NCBI GenBank assembly: GCA_016708845.1
Contig: JADJFB010000023.1
Coordinates: forward strand, 50,236-114,235
Direction of reading: 5' to 3'
DNA: 64,000 bases
From: Bacteroidota bacterium
GTDB taxonomy: Bacteria; Bacteroidota; Bacteroidia; B-17B0; Aurantibacillaceae
In this document: positions 1 to 10,222 of the stretch, piece after piece
Layout: every line of letters begins with the position of its first letter
Numbering within the stretch: the first letter of the stretch is position 1
Position numbers and translations under genes: made by a program
The notes under the pieces: generated by a model
Seen by the model: the letters and a program-made list of their open reading frames with translations, nothing else
Database searches by the model: none
What the model was told of the DNA's origin: nothing

Positions 1-302
1 TTAAAAAGAGTGATCTAAATAAAAAATGGATAAAATATATTGCAGTTACTTTCTTAAACGTTCCAGCAATAACATACGCAGCTGTCAATGGACTTTCTTT
101 TCAATTCCTAAATTTTCAAATTCTATTCGGAATCAGTTTTGGTTATATGGGGTTCCTTAATTCGTATTGGACATTTGGAATTCCTCTTGGCGGAATTTAT
201 TGGTTTTGGAAACTTAGACGAAGGAAACAAGAGGTACCTATAATTCAAAATGATGTTCCAAATGAATTAGCAAACGAAAATAGTGACCCCGTAAAAGAAT
301 GA
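1..302 (+). CDS. C-terminal part of a membrane protein, 5' end outside window
   Basis: The frame is open from the window edge to a TGA stop, giving about 99 residues. The visible part has two hydrophobic stretches; the second (around FLNSYWTFGIPLGGIYWFW) is followed by a basic cluster KLRRRKQ and a polar, acidic tail ending NSDPVKE, as expected of a small integral membrane protein with a cytoplasmic tail. I do not recognise the family. The next gene lies on the opposite strand and converges with it. That it is a real gene is inferred from the membrane-protein composition; its function is unknown. Confidence 0.5.
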   Translation, partial: KKSDLNKKWIKYIAVTFLNVPAITYAAVNGLSFQFLNFQILFGISFGYMGFLNSYWTFGIPLGGIYWFWKLRRRKQEVPIIQNDVPNELANENSDPVKE

Positions 303-383
303 AGCACTGGTGGTAACATAAACCCTATTAAATATTTTTCAGTGGCTCCGAAAACGTTTGCTTAAAGCTTTGTGCAGCTAATT

Positions 384-998
384 CTAAAATAATGAATAAA
401 AAGCAAGAATAGCAAAGGATAATATCAATACGCCAGAAAAACGATTAATCCATGTTAAGCCACTGGTGGTTATTTTGTTTCTAAACAAATTTAAGACGGT
501 ACTTAAAATAAGCCACCAAATTGCAGAGCCAATAAAAACACCTAACACTAAAGAAGATGATAATAGGTAGTTTGTTTTTTCTTGCCCTAAACCAAGCCCA
601 GCAAAAACGGCAAAGAAAGTTAAAATAGTTATTGGATTGGTGATGGTTAGTAAAAACGTAGAAGTGAAATTTTTTAATAAGCCATTACTATCAATGTTCG
701 CTTCTTTTGTAGCTGCTTTGCTGATGAGCGTTTTAATTCCTAAGTAAAGCAAAAATAAACCTCCAAATAATTTCATCCAAAATTGCTGAGCAATTAAAAA
801 ATCTGAAACACTCGTTAACCCAAAGCCTGCTATAAAACCATAAGTTCCATCTGCCACGGCTGCACCCAGCCCAGTAAAAAGTCCAGATAAACGCCCTTCA
901 GTAAGGGTTCTTCTAATGACTAAAACGCCAATAGGTCCAACTGGTGCGGCAATCGAAAAGCCTATTAAAAGTCCTTTAATCAAATAATCGAAAGTCAT
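384..998 (-). CDS. LysE/RhtB-family amino acid exporter
   Basis: A 204-residue, very hydrophobic protein with about six predicted membrane segments, the usual size for the LysE/RhtB family. The N-terminus carries the family signature region: a first helix followed by APVGPIGVLVIRRTL near residues 18-32. A second family feature is the internal TNPITILTFFAVFAGLG stretch near residue 120. Members export amino acids or small metabolites through the inner membrane; the substrate here cannot be read from sequence. The gene is alone, with its ATG about 30 bases downstream of the stop of the PorP/SprF gene on the same strand, so it could be the last gene of that transcript. Confidence 0.85.
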   Translation of the reverse strand: MTFDYLIKGLLIGFSIAAPVGPIGVLVIRRTLTEGRLSGLFTGLGAAVADGTYGFIAGFGLTSVSDFLIAQQFWMKLFGGLFLLYLGIKTLISKAATKEANIDSNGLLKNFTSTFLLTITNPITILTFFAVFAGLGLGQEKTNYLLSSSLVLGVFIGSAIWWLILSTVLNLFRNKITTSGLTWINRFSGVLILSFAILAFYSLF

Positions 999-1030
999 AT
1001 AGTATTAATGAAATAGTAGGATTTGAATAA

Positions 1031-1996
1031 CTAAAACTTCGGACAGCTCACTAACACTCTTCTTGTTTTCTTTTTCTTTTTAGCAATTTCATATACTAAA
1101 GAAACTTCGTGTCCGCCCAAGGAATTGGCAACACCCAATTTTGAGATAGTTAAATCGTAACCATAACCAATACGTAAGTTGTATTCTGTAATATCAAATC
1201 CAACTAACACTGCAATCGATTCACGGCTGCTATACGTTGGTCCGTATGTTTTAAATGGCAAGCCTCTGTACCACAAACCTACATTTAAAGGTAAATGATA
1301 ATAGTACACACCAATATCTAATTGATCGTATTTTTGTTGGTGGCGATAATTAAATGCAGGAGAAATGTAACGCTTGATATCATTTTTAGATTTTTGTTCG
1401 ATAATAAAACGATAACCACCATGTAAACTTAAACTCAATGGCAAAGGCACTCTATCGCCAGTTAAACTACTATTAGGTTGTGTTAAATGTTTAGCGCTTA
1501 AGCCAAGCCAGTATTCTGTTGAGTTTAATAAAGCCCCAGCAGCAAAATCCATAAAGTTTAATTGCTCATAATTAGCAGCCTCTGTTGAGACGCTTGAACC
1601 TGTAGTAATTTGATCGTTAAATTTTAGTTTCCCAAAATCAATGCGTTTCATATTGTAGTTTAAATTAGCACCTAATCTAATTTCTGCCATCTTACTTACT
1701 TTAAAATGGTAAGCATAATTAATTCCAAATTGCGTATGTGTTAATCCAGCTGTTCCAGCTCTATCTTGCATTACGGTTATTCCTAAGCCACTATTAATAT
1801 CGCTCATGTTATAATCATAACTTGCCATATAGGTTTGGTAGGCTCTTTTAATGCCAGGCCATTGATTTCGGTAATTAGCCACAAAACGGTGCTCGTAGGT
1901 AACACCTGTAAATGCTGGATTTAAATACATGGGTGCAGCATAAAACTGTGTAAACTGAGCGTCTTGTGCTTTCAATACAATTGAAAACAAAATCAT
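1031..1996 (-). CDS. PorP/SprF family type IX secretion-associated outer membrane protein
   Basis: A 321-residue outer membrane beta-barrel protein. The mature N-terminus QDAQFTQFYAAPMYLNPAFTG is the typical PorP/SprF opening, followed by alternating barrel strands (for example YRNQWPGIKRAYQTYMASYD and the C-terminal FDITEYNLRIGYGYDLTIS). Proteins of this family work with type IX-secreted partners carrying type B sorting domains, such as SprB; here the partner is probably the giant PKD protein two genes upstream. The first ATG gives an unusually short signal peptide. The same region reads as a longer one (KKTITYFALTLF before the ATG) if the six-A run at 2026-2031 were seven, in which case the start would be ATT at 2034. 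The start is therefore uncertain. Confidence 0.85.
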   Translation of the reverse strand: MILFSIVLKAQDAQFTQFYAAPMYLNPAFTGVTYEHRFVANYRNQWPGIKRAYQTYMASYDYNMSDINSGLGITVMQDRAGTAGLTHTQFGINYAYHFKVSKMAEIRLGANLNYNMKRIDFGKLKFNDQITTGSSVSTEAANYEQLNFMDFAAGALLNSTEYWLGLSAKHLTQPNSSLTGDRVPLPLSLSLHGGYRFIIEQKSKNDIKRYISPAFNYRHQQKYDQLDIGVYYYHLPLNVGLWYRGLPFKTYGPTYSSRESIAVLVGFDITEYNLRIGYGYDLTISKLGVANSLGGHEVSLVYEIAKKKKKTRRVLVSCPKF

Positions 1997-2039
1997 GAAA
2001 AGTGTTAGAGCGAAATATGTAATTGTTTTTTAATAGTGC

Positions 2040-3599
2040 TTATTTTTTAGTTAAACTTATAATAAAATCTTTTTCACCTTGTTCATTAGCCATTGGCTCA
2101 ATATCTACAATCATCGTTTGAAAACCATCTTCTTCAATAATGGCTTTATAAGGCTTTACCGGATTCATGACTAAAATAAATTTCCCTGTTTTTGAATTCG
2201 CATTATAAATGCCAGACACTTGCTTGCTTTCAGTATCTATAATAGTAATTTTTGCCTTACTAACTTCATTGCCAAACATAACCACACCATGTTTCACTTT
2301 TAAATCATTGTCTCCAAAACGCGTGTCGATCATATAAATATCTGAACCACCAAAAGTTTCTTCTTTTACAGAAGAATAATATCCATGTGTGCCATTGGCA
2401 TTTAATACAAAGAAAATATCATTGTTTACTGTATTGATTGGAAAACCTAAATTTTCGGGAGGAGAAAATGTATTGGTTTCTTGATTTAAAATAGTTTTAA
2501 AAACATCGTATTCTCCCATCGTGTTATGTCCTTTTGAACTAAAGTATAAAGTAGTTCCATCAGGATGTAAAAAAGGTGCGTCCTCGTCTTTGTAAGTGTT
2601 AATTGTTGCACCTAGGTTTAATGGCATCGACCATCTGCCGTTTGGTAATTTTTTAATACGATAAATATCTTTTCCGCCAAAGCCACCAGGTTTATTACTA
2701 CTAAAAAATATCACACTTGTATCAGAACTAAAACAAGCGCTGGTTTCTATAAAGGGTGTATTTATTTCAGCACCAAGTTTTTCAGGAGTTGTCCATCCAT
2801 TAAAACTTATTCTTGTCATGTATAAATCGCCCGTTAATTTATCATCTGATGTTCTGTAAATCATCAATTGATTGCCATCAAAACTTAAGGCCACGCAAGC
2901 ATCATGGGTGTTGGTATTAATTGGTGCGCCAATATTTTTAGGAACTCCCCATTTACCATCTTCCATTTTTTGAGAAACATACACATCTTCGTAATACGCA
3001 TTATAAGCGTCTTTTAAGTTCCCAGTGCTTCCTTCTCGGCGAGAGGTGAAGTACAATAAACTTTCATCAGGTGTAATTAATGGCACATACTCAGCAAAAG
3101 AAGAGTTTATTACATTGCCCACATTTTTGATAATTGAACGATGAGGTTGGCTTATTAAATCAATGGCATTTTTACTGCATGCAATATAATAATCCACTCC
3201 ACCATTTGTAATAGTTCTTTCTTTTATAGCAATTGCTCTGTAATTAGTATAGTATTTGATGGCCTGCTCAAAATTGGAAGTGAGATGATAAAATTTCCCG
3301 AAATAAAATAATACCTCTGGTGTTTTGCTGTTTTTTAATTTAACAATATGATTATAGCTAGAGTCGGGAGCTTGATTTAAATTTAAACGACTAATAACAG
3401 AGTTTAAATGAGCCGTTTCGTTATCTAAATCAATTGCTAAAACTTTTCTATAAAAATTAATGGCGTTTAAATAATCTTCTTGCTCAAATGCAGCGTTAGC
3501 TAACTTCAAATCTTTTGCATACAATTTGGAGCTCACTTTTGTTTGACCGAACAAGTGTACGGAGCAAAATAAAATAGCTATGTAAACAACTAATTTCAT
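2040..3599 (-). CDS. TPR and PD40 (WD40-like) repeat protein with C-terminal carboxypeptidase-regulatory-like domain
   Basis: A 519-residue exported protein with a signal peptide ending near VHLFGQ. An N-terminal TPR stretch (AFEQEDYLNAINFYRKVLAI, about residues 37-57) is followed by several PD40/TolB-like blades (ESLLYFTSRREGSTG, SVIFFSSNKPGGFGGKDIYR, GTTLYFSSKGHNTMGEYDVF, GYYSSVKEETFGGSDIYMID). The end (about residues 435-515) resembles a carboxypeptidase-regulatory-like beta-sandwich. This is the order seen in PorE/SprE-neighbour proteins of type IX systems, but the usual C-terminal OmpA peptidoglycan-binding domain is missing. It lies one base from the PKD gene upstream and 6-40 bases from PorP/SprF downstream, so the three are probably one transcript. 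A role as periplasmic or outer-membrane helper of PKD protein export is inferred. Confidence 0.75.
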   Translation of the reverse strand: MKLVVYIAILFCSVHLFGQTKVSSKLYAKDLKLANAAFEQEDYLNAINFYRKVLAIDLDNETAHLNSVISRLNLNQAPDSSYNHIVKLKNSKTPEVLFYFGKFYHLTSNFEQAIKYYTNYRAIAIKERTITNGGVDYYIACSKNAIDLISQPHRSIIKNVGNVINSSFAEYVPLITPDESLLYFTSRREGSTGNLKDAYNAYYEDVYVSQKMEDGKWGVPKNIGAPINTNTHDACVALSFDGNQLMIYRTSDDKLTGDLYMTRISFNGWTTPEKLGAEINTPFIETSACFSSDTSVIFFSSNKPGGFGGKDIYRIKKLPNGRWSMPLNLGATINTYKDEDAPFLHPDGTTLYFSSKGHNTMGEYDVFKTILNQETNTFSPPENLGFPINTVNNDIFFVLNANGTHGYYSSVKEETFGGSDIYMIDTRFGDNDLKVKHGVVMFGNEVSKAKITIIDTESKQVSGIYNANSKTGKFILVMNPVKPYKAIIEEDGFQTMIVDIEPMANEQGEKDFIISLTKK

Positions 3600-3600
3600 G

Positions 3601-6600
3601 TTATCTTAATAAAAGTACATCCCCAGTTTTAGCAATTTTTTTACCATCTAAAGTGGTTGCATTTATTTTCCATATGTATACATCTTGTGTACATAATTTT
3701 CCTTTATAGTAACCATCCCAACCAATGGTAATATCTTTTGATACAAATAATAGTTCGCCCCAGCGTGAGAAAATATTTAATTCATATTTGTCGATACCTT
3801 TTAATACAGGATGAAACACGTCGTTATTAACATCGGTTGCACTAAATGCGCCGCCATTACCACCGTTTGGATTTGGAGAAAAGGCATTTGGTATTTCAAC
3901 AGAGCTTTCTAATTCAGCCACAATTTTTGATGGCAAATTGAAGGTATCTAAACAGCCATGAATGTTTTTGGCTACTAAAAATATTTGATACTCACCAGGG
4001 TCTTGATAAGTATGAAGAGGACTTGTTTCGGTGGATGTATTGCCATCTCCAAAATCCCATGAATAGCTCACGGCTCCTGCCGATAAGTTAGTACAGGTAA
4101 CAGGATTTGTTGGCACGAATACTAAATTGGGATTCGCTTGAAATAAAGCAATTGGTTTAGCATATACTTTGATTACTTTTTGAGAAGTATCTTTACATCC
4201 ATAACCATCTGTGCCAATTAATTGTACTGTAAATGTTTTGGTTACTTGAGAGTTATTAAAATAAATATTACTTGGATTATCTGTGGTCGCAATATTTCCA
4301 TCTCCAAAATTCCATTGATAATTAGCAGCATTAGCAATTGTAGGGAAGTTAACCGTTAGTGCAGTACAGCCACTATCTGGCGAAGCAATAATGGTAAATT
4401 CTGGTTTCGGATGAACTATAATAGGAACTATAATTGTGTCTTTACAATTGCTTAAGGAGGTTGCAATTAATTGAACGGTGTTTGTAATATTAGCAGTGGT
4501 AGTATTTGTAAATGCTTGAGATGGATTCGTATTGGTTGAAGTGTTTGTTCCAAAATCCCAATTATAACTATTAGCACCAATAGATGTATTAGTAAAGCTT
4601 AGTAGTTTTGGCGAACAAGCAGGAGTATCAACTGTAAAGTTTGCTTTTGGGTTAAATAAAATCAATACAGGTTTACTAACTGAGTCAATACAGCCGTTTG
4701 AGTTAATGGCCAATAAAGTACAGTTATACGATTGATTAGAGGTGTTACTTGTATTAGTGTAGGTATAATTTGTATTGAAGGTAACATTTGTATTTCCATC
4801 TCCATATTTCCATAAATAAGATGTTGCAAATAAACTGGAGTTAGTCATGGTTGTTGCTAAGGGCGAACATGAAACACTTGGCGTTAAAGCAAAATTAGCA
4901 ACAGGTTTTGCATAAATTTCCGGATAACCTAAAGTAGTATCCTTACAACCCGAAGCAGTAGTTACAATTAATTGAACGGTAAATGTTAAGTTACTTGCCG
5001 AACTGTTTGTATACGTATGAACAGGATTAGGAAGAGATGAGGTGCCAGAAAAATCTCCAAAGTTCCAAACATTACCTGTCGATCCTAATGTGTTATTCAA
5101 AAAGGTAATAGTTTTAGATGCACATCTTGGCGTATCATTACTAAACGTTGCATCTGGTTTAAAAAATGTTAGTACTGGTATTAAAACAGAATCTTTACAA
5201 CCATTGTTATTAGTAGCAACAAGTGTGCAAGTATACGTTTGGTTTGATGAATTGCTTGGGTTTATATAAGTATGATTTGTATTGGTAGTTATGGCGGTGT
5301 TTCCATCTCCGTATTTCCATTCATACGTATTCGCAAAATTGCTGGAGTTATTCATATTTACAGCTAGCGGAGAGCAACCTGATGTTGGTGTTAAAACAGC
5401 ATTAGCAATTGGCTTCGCAAAAATGGTAGTAATAGCATTAGCCGTATCCTTGCAGCCAAATGCACTGGTTGAAATTAAGGTAACGCTAAAGGTTAAATTA
5501 TTAATACTATTGTTTGTGTAGGTATGCGCAGGACTAGTAACACCAGATAATGGACTGCTATCTCCAAAATTCCAACTATCCGTAGTTGAACCAGGATGTG
5601 TTAGTAAACGTAATAGTCTTAGAAACACAGCGAGGTGTATCTAATGCAAAATTGGCAAATGGTTTAAAATGCACTAATACAAATTTATCAAGTGAATCTT
5701 TACAACCATTAGCGCTTGTAGCAACAAGTGTGCAAGTAAATGTTTGGTTGTTTACATTACTTAAATTTGTATAAGTATGATTCGTATTATTTGTAATGGC
5801 GGTATTACCATCTCCAAATTTCCATAAATAAGTTGAACCTGCAATACTTGTGTTTGTAAAAGTTGTTGCTAACGGAGAGCATCCTACAGTTGGCGTCACC
5901 ACAAAGTTAGCTTGAGGTTTAGCAAATACTACCGGGTATCCGTAAGTTGTATCTGCACAAGAAAAAGCGTTTGAGGCAATTAATTGAACCGTATAGGTTT
6001 GATCAACGGTTGTGGTATTTGTGAAAACATGCGTTGGATTAGGTGAAAAATTCAAAGGACTCCCATCACCGAAATCCCATTCATAAGTTACAGCACCTAA
6101 CACAGGAGGGAAGTTGACGCTTAATGGCGAACAACCACTACTAGGTATCATGGTGAAATTAAATATTGGTCTTGGATAGATCGTAACAGTTAACGAGGTG
6201 CTATCTTTACAGCCATTACTGCTCGTTGCTATTAATTGAGCAGTAAAGGTTTGTATCAATAAAGTTGTATTCATATAGGTATGAGATACCACTGATGTTG
6301 TTGCTGTACTAGAAGATAGGTCACCAAAATCCCAATTATAACTTGTAGCACCAACAGAGTTATTTGTAAATGTTGCTGCTACTGGCGAACAACCAGCAGG
6401 AGCACTTACTGTAAATGATGCACTTGGTTTTGTAAATACGGTGACAGTTGAAGTATGTGTATCTGTGCAGCCAGCTGCGGTAGAAGCAACTAAATTTACC
6501 GTGTACACCAAATTTGATGCTGTGGTATTGGTAAAACTTTCAATAGGGTCAGTTGCTGTTGACGTATTTCCGTTTCCAAAGTTCCACGTATAAGATGTAG

Positions 6601-8383
6601 CACTGATGGAAGTATTGGTGAAGTTAACCGTTAGAGTAGGGCAGCCATTAATTGGGGTTAATGTAAAGTCGGCTATTGGTTTTACGTTAATGTTGATGGT
6701 TTGTAAAACAGTGTCAGTACAATTGGCTGTATTTACAATTAACTCAACTGTGTATGTATTTTGTGTGGTATAGGTATGAGAAGGGTTTTGCACTGAAGCA
6801 GTTGCTGTTGGCGATGCGTCCCCAAAGTTCCAACTCCAAGATACGATAGGATCTCCGGGCGCATGAGTTGAAATATCTGTAAATGAAGCAGGAGATAAAA
6901 CACAAGCATTAGCGGCACTAAATGCTGCTGTTGGAATTTGATAAACATTGATGGGAGCCGTAAATGTATGAATACAAGTGTTGAGGGCAGTAACCGTTAA
7001 TGTGGCTACAAAATTCCCGATGGTATTATAATTTTGCGGAGGAGGAAACTGCCCATTAAAGGTATTTCCGTTTCCAAAATTCCAATTCCAACTTATGGCA
7101 CTACTTGATTGATCGGTAAAAATAGCTCCGGTAATAGAAGTACAACCTTTATTTGGCGTTACAGTAAAATCAGCATTTGGTCGTGGTAAAATAGTAATCA
7201 CCACTTTATCGGTGTCCGTACACGAAGCGCCGCCGCCGCCAATTAATGCTACTACAGCAATTGTAAATGTACCAGATGCGTTATAGGTAAATGTTTGTGG
7301 ACCAAACGGACGAGAAACAAATCCACCTCCTGTGCCAAAATTCCATTTATATAAATAACCAGTTGAACTTGTATTGGTAAATGTAACGGCACTACCTTGA
7401 CAAAATGGACCAGCAGGTGCAATTACTCCTGCGGTTGGAGGGTTTACGATGGTAACTGATTGTACTTGAATATCTACGCCACATAAATTACTGTCTTCTA
7501 GCATAACAGTATAGGTGCCTACCGATGGATAAGCAACTGTAAGCGGAGAAGTTGGTGGCCAAGGTCTCCAACCAACAATCGAATCATGTCCTAAACCCCA
7601 GTAATCTCCAAGGTTCCAGCGTTCTTGCCTTTGAAATGTATTTCCCTGAGGAACACAGTTTCGGTTAGTGGTGTTTGTATAAGTAAACACATTATCTGGC
7701 CAACATTTAATAAAAGCGGATGGTGTAATAGCAGCATCATCTATATCATAAATTTGAATAGGATTAAAGTTAGCGATAGTTGGAATAGCGGTGCAATAAT
7801 TATCGGCAGTAAGTGTTACAGCAGTTTGACAATTCACCGTGCCCGGATTATAAGTATGAGAAATGGTTTGACCAGCATTTGTATAATTAAATGTCACAGG
7901 CGGGGTTCCATCTCCAAAGTTCCATGTAAAGGTGGTGCTTTCAGAAACATCTGTACTAGAGTTTGTAAATAATAGTGCTTTTGGAGCACAGGCGGTTGTT
8001 ATTCCGCCAATAGGAATTTGGATAGAGGCATTTACTGGTTTTTCCATAACAGCTATACCTGTTAGTGTACAACCAAGTGATGGAATATTTAAGGTAATCA
8101 CAAAAGTATCAGGCGTTGCTGAATTATAGGTGTGATTAATTAATGAGTTTGCGGTGTAAGAGCCTCCAACGGTATTAGCCGTGCCATCTCCCCAATTGAT
8201 AGTGTAGGCGCCCCAGTTAGTGCTTGAAGCAAAGTTCATATTGTAAGTGCCCGTTCCTTGGCAATCGATAAAGTAAGGGCGGTTTACCAAATTGCCCAAG
8301 TAATCGTATATCTGAGGGCATTGAGCGGTTACTAATTTAGAACTAATTAGTAACAGAAATATATATAGCGTGCGTTTAAGCAT
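3601..8383 (-). CDS. giant PKD-repeat surface protein with type B (gliding-motility CHU_C) sorting domain, split by a frameshift near 5594
   Basis: Two overlapping frames (8383-5576, 935 residues; 5628-3601, 675 residues) form one protein of about 1590 residues. It has a signal peptide (LLLISSKLVTAQ) and about 17 PKD-like modules, each recognisable by WNFGDGN-type motifs (such as YTWNFGNGNTST, YNWDFGDLSSST, YLWKFGDGNTAI). The end (SVEIPNAFSPNPNGG, then IFSRWGELLF, WDGYYKGK, VYIWKI) is a gliding-motility-associated type B sorting domain. Frame 1 stops inside a PKD module and frame 2 resumes it without loss. Removing one C from the CC pair at 5594-5595 restores TFTNTSGSTTDSWNFGD, so a base-count error is likelier than a true break. 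It is a probable adhesin or SprB-like filament exported by type IX secretion with the adjacent PorP/SprF. Its ATG is only about 18 bases after rnpB. Confidence 0.88.
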
Positions 8384-8401
8384 AATAGTAAAAATTAAAA
8401 A

Positions 8402-8735
8402 CAGGTTCTATAAGCCGGGTTCTGTATTGCTTGCGCAACTTTCATCATTTATCTATGCAGCCTACCCTCTCTAATATAACCGAAGTTATTGCAACGAGTC
8501 GCCGCAAAATTAGAGTTTACATGGCCTTACAACATAAGAGGTTTGTCCTATGTAATTGTTACCAACTACACATGTGAGCTCTTACCTCACATTTTCACTA
8601 TGACCCTCACCGCCAGCTGCGGAAGGCTACTTGGTTTTCTGTGACACTATCTGTTATATTCTTATTCCTAAAAATATACCCACCCTTTCAAGTGGCAAAT
8701 TACCCTGCGTTGCCCGGACTTTCCTCCCTTAAAAT
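8402..8735 (-). ncRNA. rnpB: RNase P RNA, bacterial class A
   Basis: Read on the minus strand, the 5' end has the conserved GGGAGGAAAGTCCGGGC followed by the P4 region. The middle has the conserved GTCACAGAAAACC, GGCGGTGAGGGTCA and GGTAAGAGCTCACA blocks. A GAGAGGGTAGGCTGC block follows, and the 3' end is AGAACCCGGCTTATAGAACC, which pairs back to the 5' region. The length of about 330 nt is normal. It is the catalytic RNA that matures tRNA 5' ends. The exact termini are approximate. The PKD adhesin gene starts about 18 bases downstream on the same strand, with no terminator between them. Confidence 0.95.
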
Positions 8736-9114
8736 AAAGAGCGATGAAACAAACCTGTTTTGTATAAAAATACGAAAAAGCAAGGACATACACTCCAATT
8801 TTTAAACTTTTTTTTACAGAGTTTATTATTTCGTAACATTAAATTTAAAGGGAAATGATTAAACAAAAAGATTTTGAGTTTTATGCTTCCATTTAATTCA
8901 AAAAACGCTCTGTTTTGTGTAGTAGTTCTTTTCAAAAAATAAAAATTAGCGGTTGCATTCCCCTGTAAATACTGCTATTTTTAGGAATGCTACAAATTAT
9001 AGCAATCATCTGCTAGAAATTTGATTTAGATTTGTAAAGAATTTGAGAATGTTACAAACTTGTTAATCGTCCTCAATTTAAAAACCGTAACTTAAAACTA
9101 TAAATATAGAAATC
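8736..9114. other. intergenic region between divergent rnpB and recA
   Basis: About 380 bases, strongly AT-rich and without a credible gene; the short frames here lack coding character. It must hold the divergent promoters of rnpB (minus) and recA (plus). On the plus strand TAGATTTG at 9027-9034 fits the Bacteroidota -7 consensus TAnnTTTG, but no TTG -33 box sits at the expected spacing, so I do not call it a promoter. No SOS-like palindrome is evident. Confidence 0.5.
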
Positions 9115-10164
9115 ATGGCAAAAAAAACAGAAGACACTATTGAAGCTGTAGACAGAAAAGCAGTAGGTAGCGAAAAATTAAAAGCATTACAATTAACTTT
9201 AGATAAGTTGGAAAAAACTTATGGCAAAGGCACCATCATGAAATTAGGTGATAGCGTGGTTGAACCCATGGATTCTATTTCAACTGGGTCTTTAGGTTTA
9301 AATATCGCTTTAGGTATTGGTGGATTGCCACGTGGACGTGTAGTTGAAATTTACGGGCCTGAGTCTTCTGGTAAAACAACATTAGCTATTCATGCTATTG
9401 CAAGTGTACAACGTGCTGGTGGTATTGCTGCAATCATTGATGCAGAGCATGCTTTTGATCGTTTTTATGCAGAAAAATTAGGAGTTGATACGAAAAGTTT
9501 ATTAATCTCTCAACCAGATAATGGCGAGCAAGCTTTAGAAATTGCAGATAATTTAATTCGTTCGGGGGCAGTTGATTTAGTGGTAATCGATTCAGTAGCA
9601 GCTTTAACACCAAAAGCAGAAATTGAAGGAGAAATGGGTGATAGTAGAATGGGCTTACAAGCGCGTTTAATGAGTCAGGCATTACGTAAATTAACAGGTA
9701 CGATTAATAAAACTGGATGTTGCTGTATCTTCATCAACCAATTACGTGAGAAAATAGGAGTTATGTTTGGTAATCCTGAAACAACTACTGGTGGTAATGC
9801 TTTAAAGTTCTATGCATCTGTTCGTTTAGATATTAGAAGAATTAGTCAAATTAAAGATGGAGATGTGGTTACTGGTAACAGAACGCGTGTTAAGGTTATT
9901 AAAAATAAATTGGCACCTCCTTTCCGTATGGCTGAATTTGACATCGTATTTGGAGAAGGAATTAGTAAAGTAGGGGAGATTATTGATATTGGTGTGGAAA
10001 AAGGAATCATCAAAAAAAGCGGATCATGGTTTAGTTATGATGAAACTAAATTAGGACAAGGAAGAGATTCTGTAAAAGCCATCTTTGCTGAAAACCCAGA
10101 TTTAGCGCAAGAAATTGAAGATAAAATTATTGCCGTATTAAAAGAGGAGGCTGCTAACGCCTAA
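9115..10164 (+). CDS. recA: recombinase RecA
   Basis: A 349-residue protein of normal RecA length. The Walker A loop GPESSGKTT is at residues 81-89, the Walker B region VDLVVIDSVAAL follows, and the L1/L2 DNA-binding region includes FINQLREKIGVMFGNPETTTGGNALKF (conserved glutamine and GNPETTTGG). RecA forms filaments on single-stranded DNA for homologous recombination and stimulates LexA-type autocleavage. The start at MAKKTED fits the family N-terminus. It is followed by a bidirectional hairpin terminator and a convergent gene, so it is monocistronic. No intein or odd codon use is visible. Confidence 0.98.
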   Translation: MAKKTEDTIEAVDRKAVGSEKLKALQLTLDKLEKTYGKGTIMKLGDSVVEPMDSISTGSLGLNIALGIGGLPRGRVVEIYGPESSGKTTLAIHAIASVQRAGGIAAIIDAEHAFDRFYAEKLGVDTKSLLISQPDNGEQALEIADNLIRSGAVDLVVIDSVAALTPKAEIEGEMGDSRMGLQARLMSQALRKLTGTINKTGCCCIFINQLREKIGVMFGNPETTTGGNALKFYASVRLDIRRISQIKDGDVVTGNRTRVKVIKNKLAPPFRMAEFDIVFGEGISKVGEIIDIGVEKGIIKKSGSWFSYDETKLGQGRDSVKAIFAENPDLAQEIEDKIIAVLKEEAANA

Positions 10165-10185
10165 TTGTTTTAAGATTTTTGTTAT

Positions 10186-10222
10186 AGAAAACCATTCGCA
10201 TGCCAGCGGATGGTTTTTTATT
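10186..10222. terminator. bidirectional hairpin terminator between recA and the YiiX-like gene
   Basis: AACCATTCGC (10190-10199) pairs with GCGGATGGTT (10206-10215) with one G-T wobble. It is flanked by an A-rich run on the left and six T on the right, so it can end both the recA transcript and the convergent gene. Confidence 0.85.

Noticed and set aside
5042..8129. Several plus-strand frames of 62-115 residues inside the PKD gene
   Set aside because: They are antisense shadows of a strongly repeated coding sequence, with no ribosome site or family features.
9027..9034. recA promoter from TAGATTTG
   Set aside because: It fits the -7 consensus but has no TTG box at the usual spacing and lies about 80 bases before the ATG.
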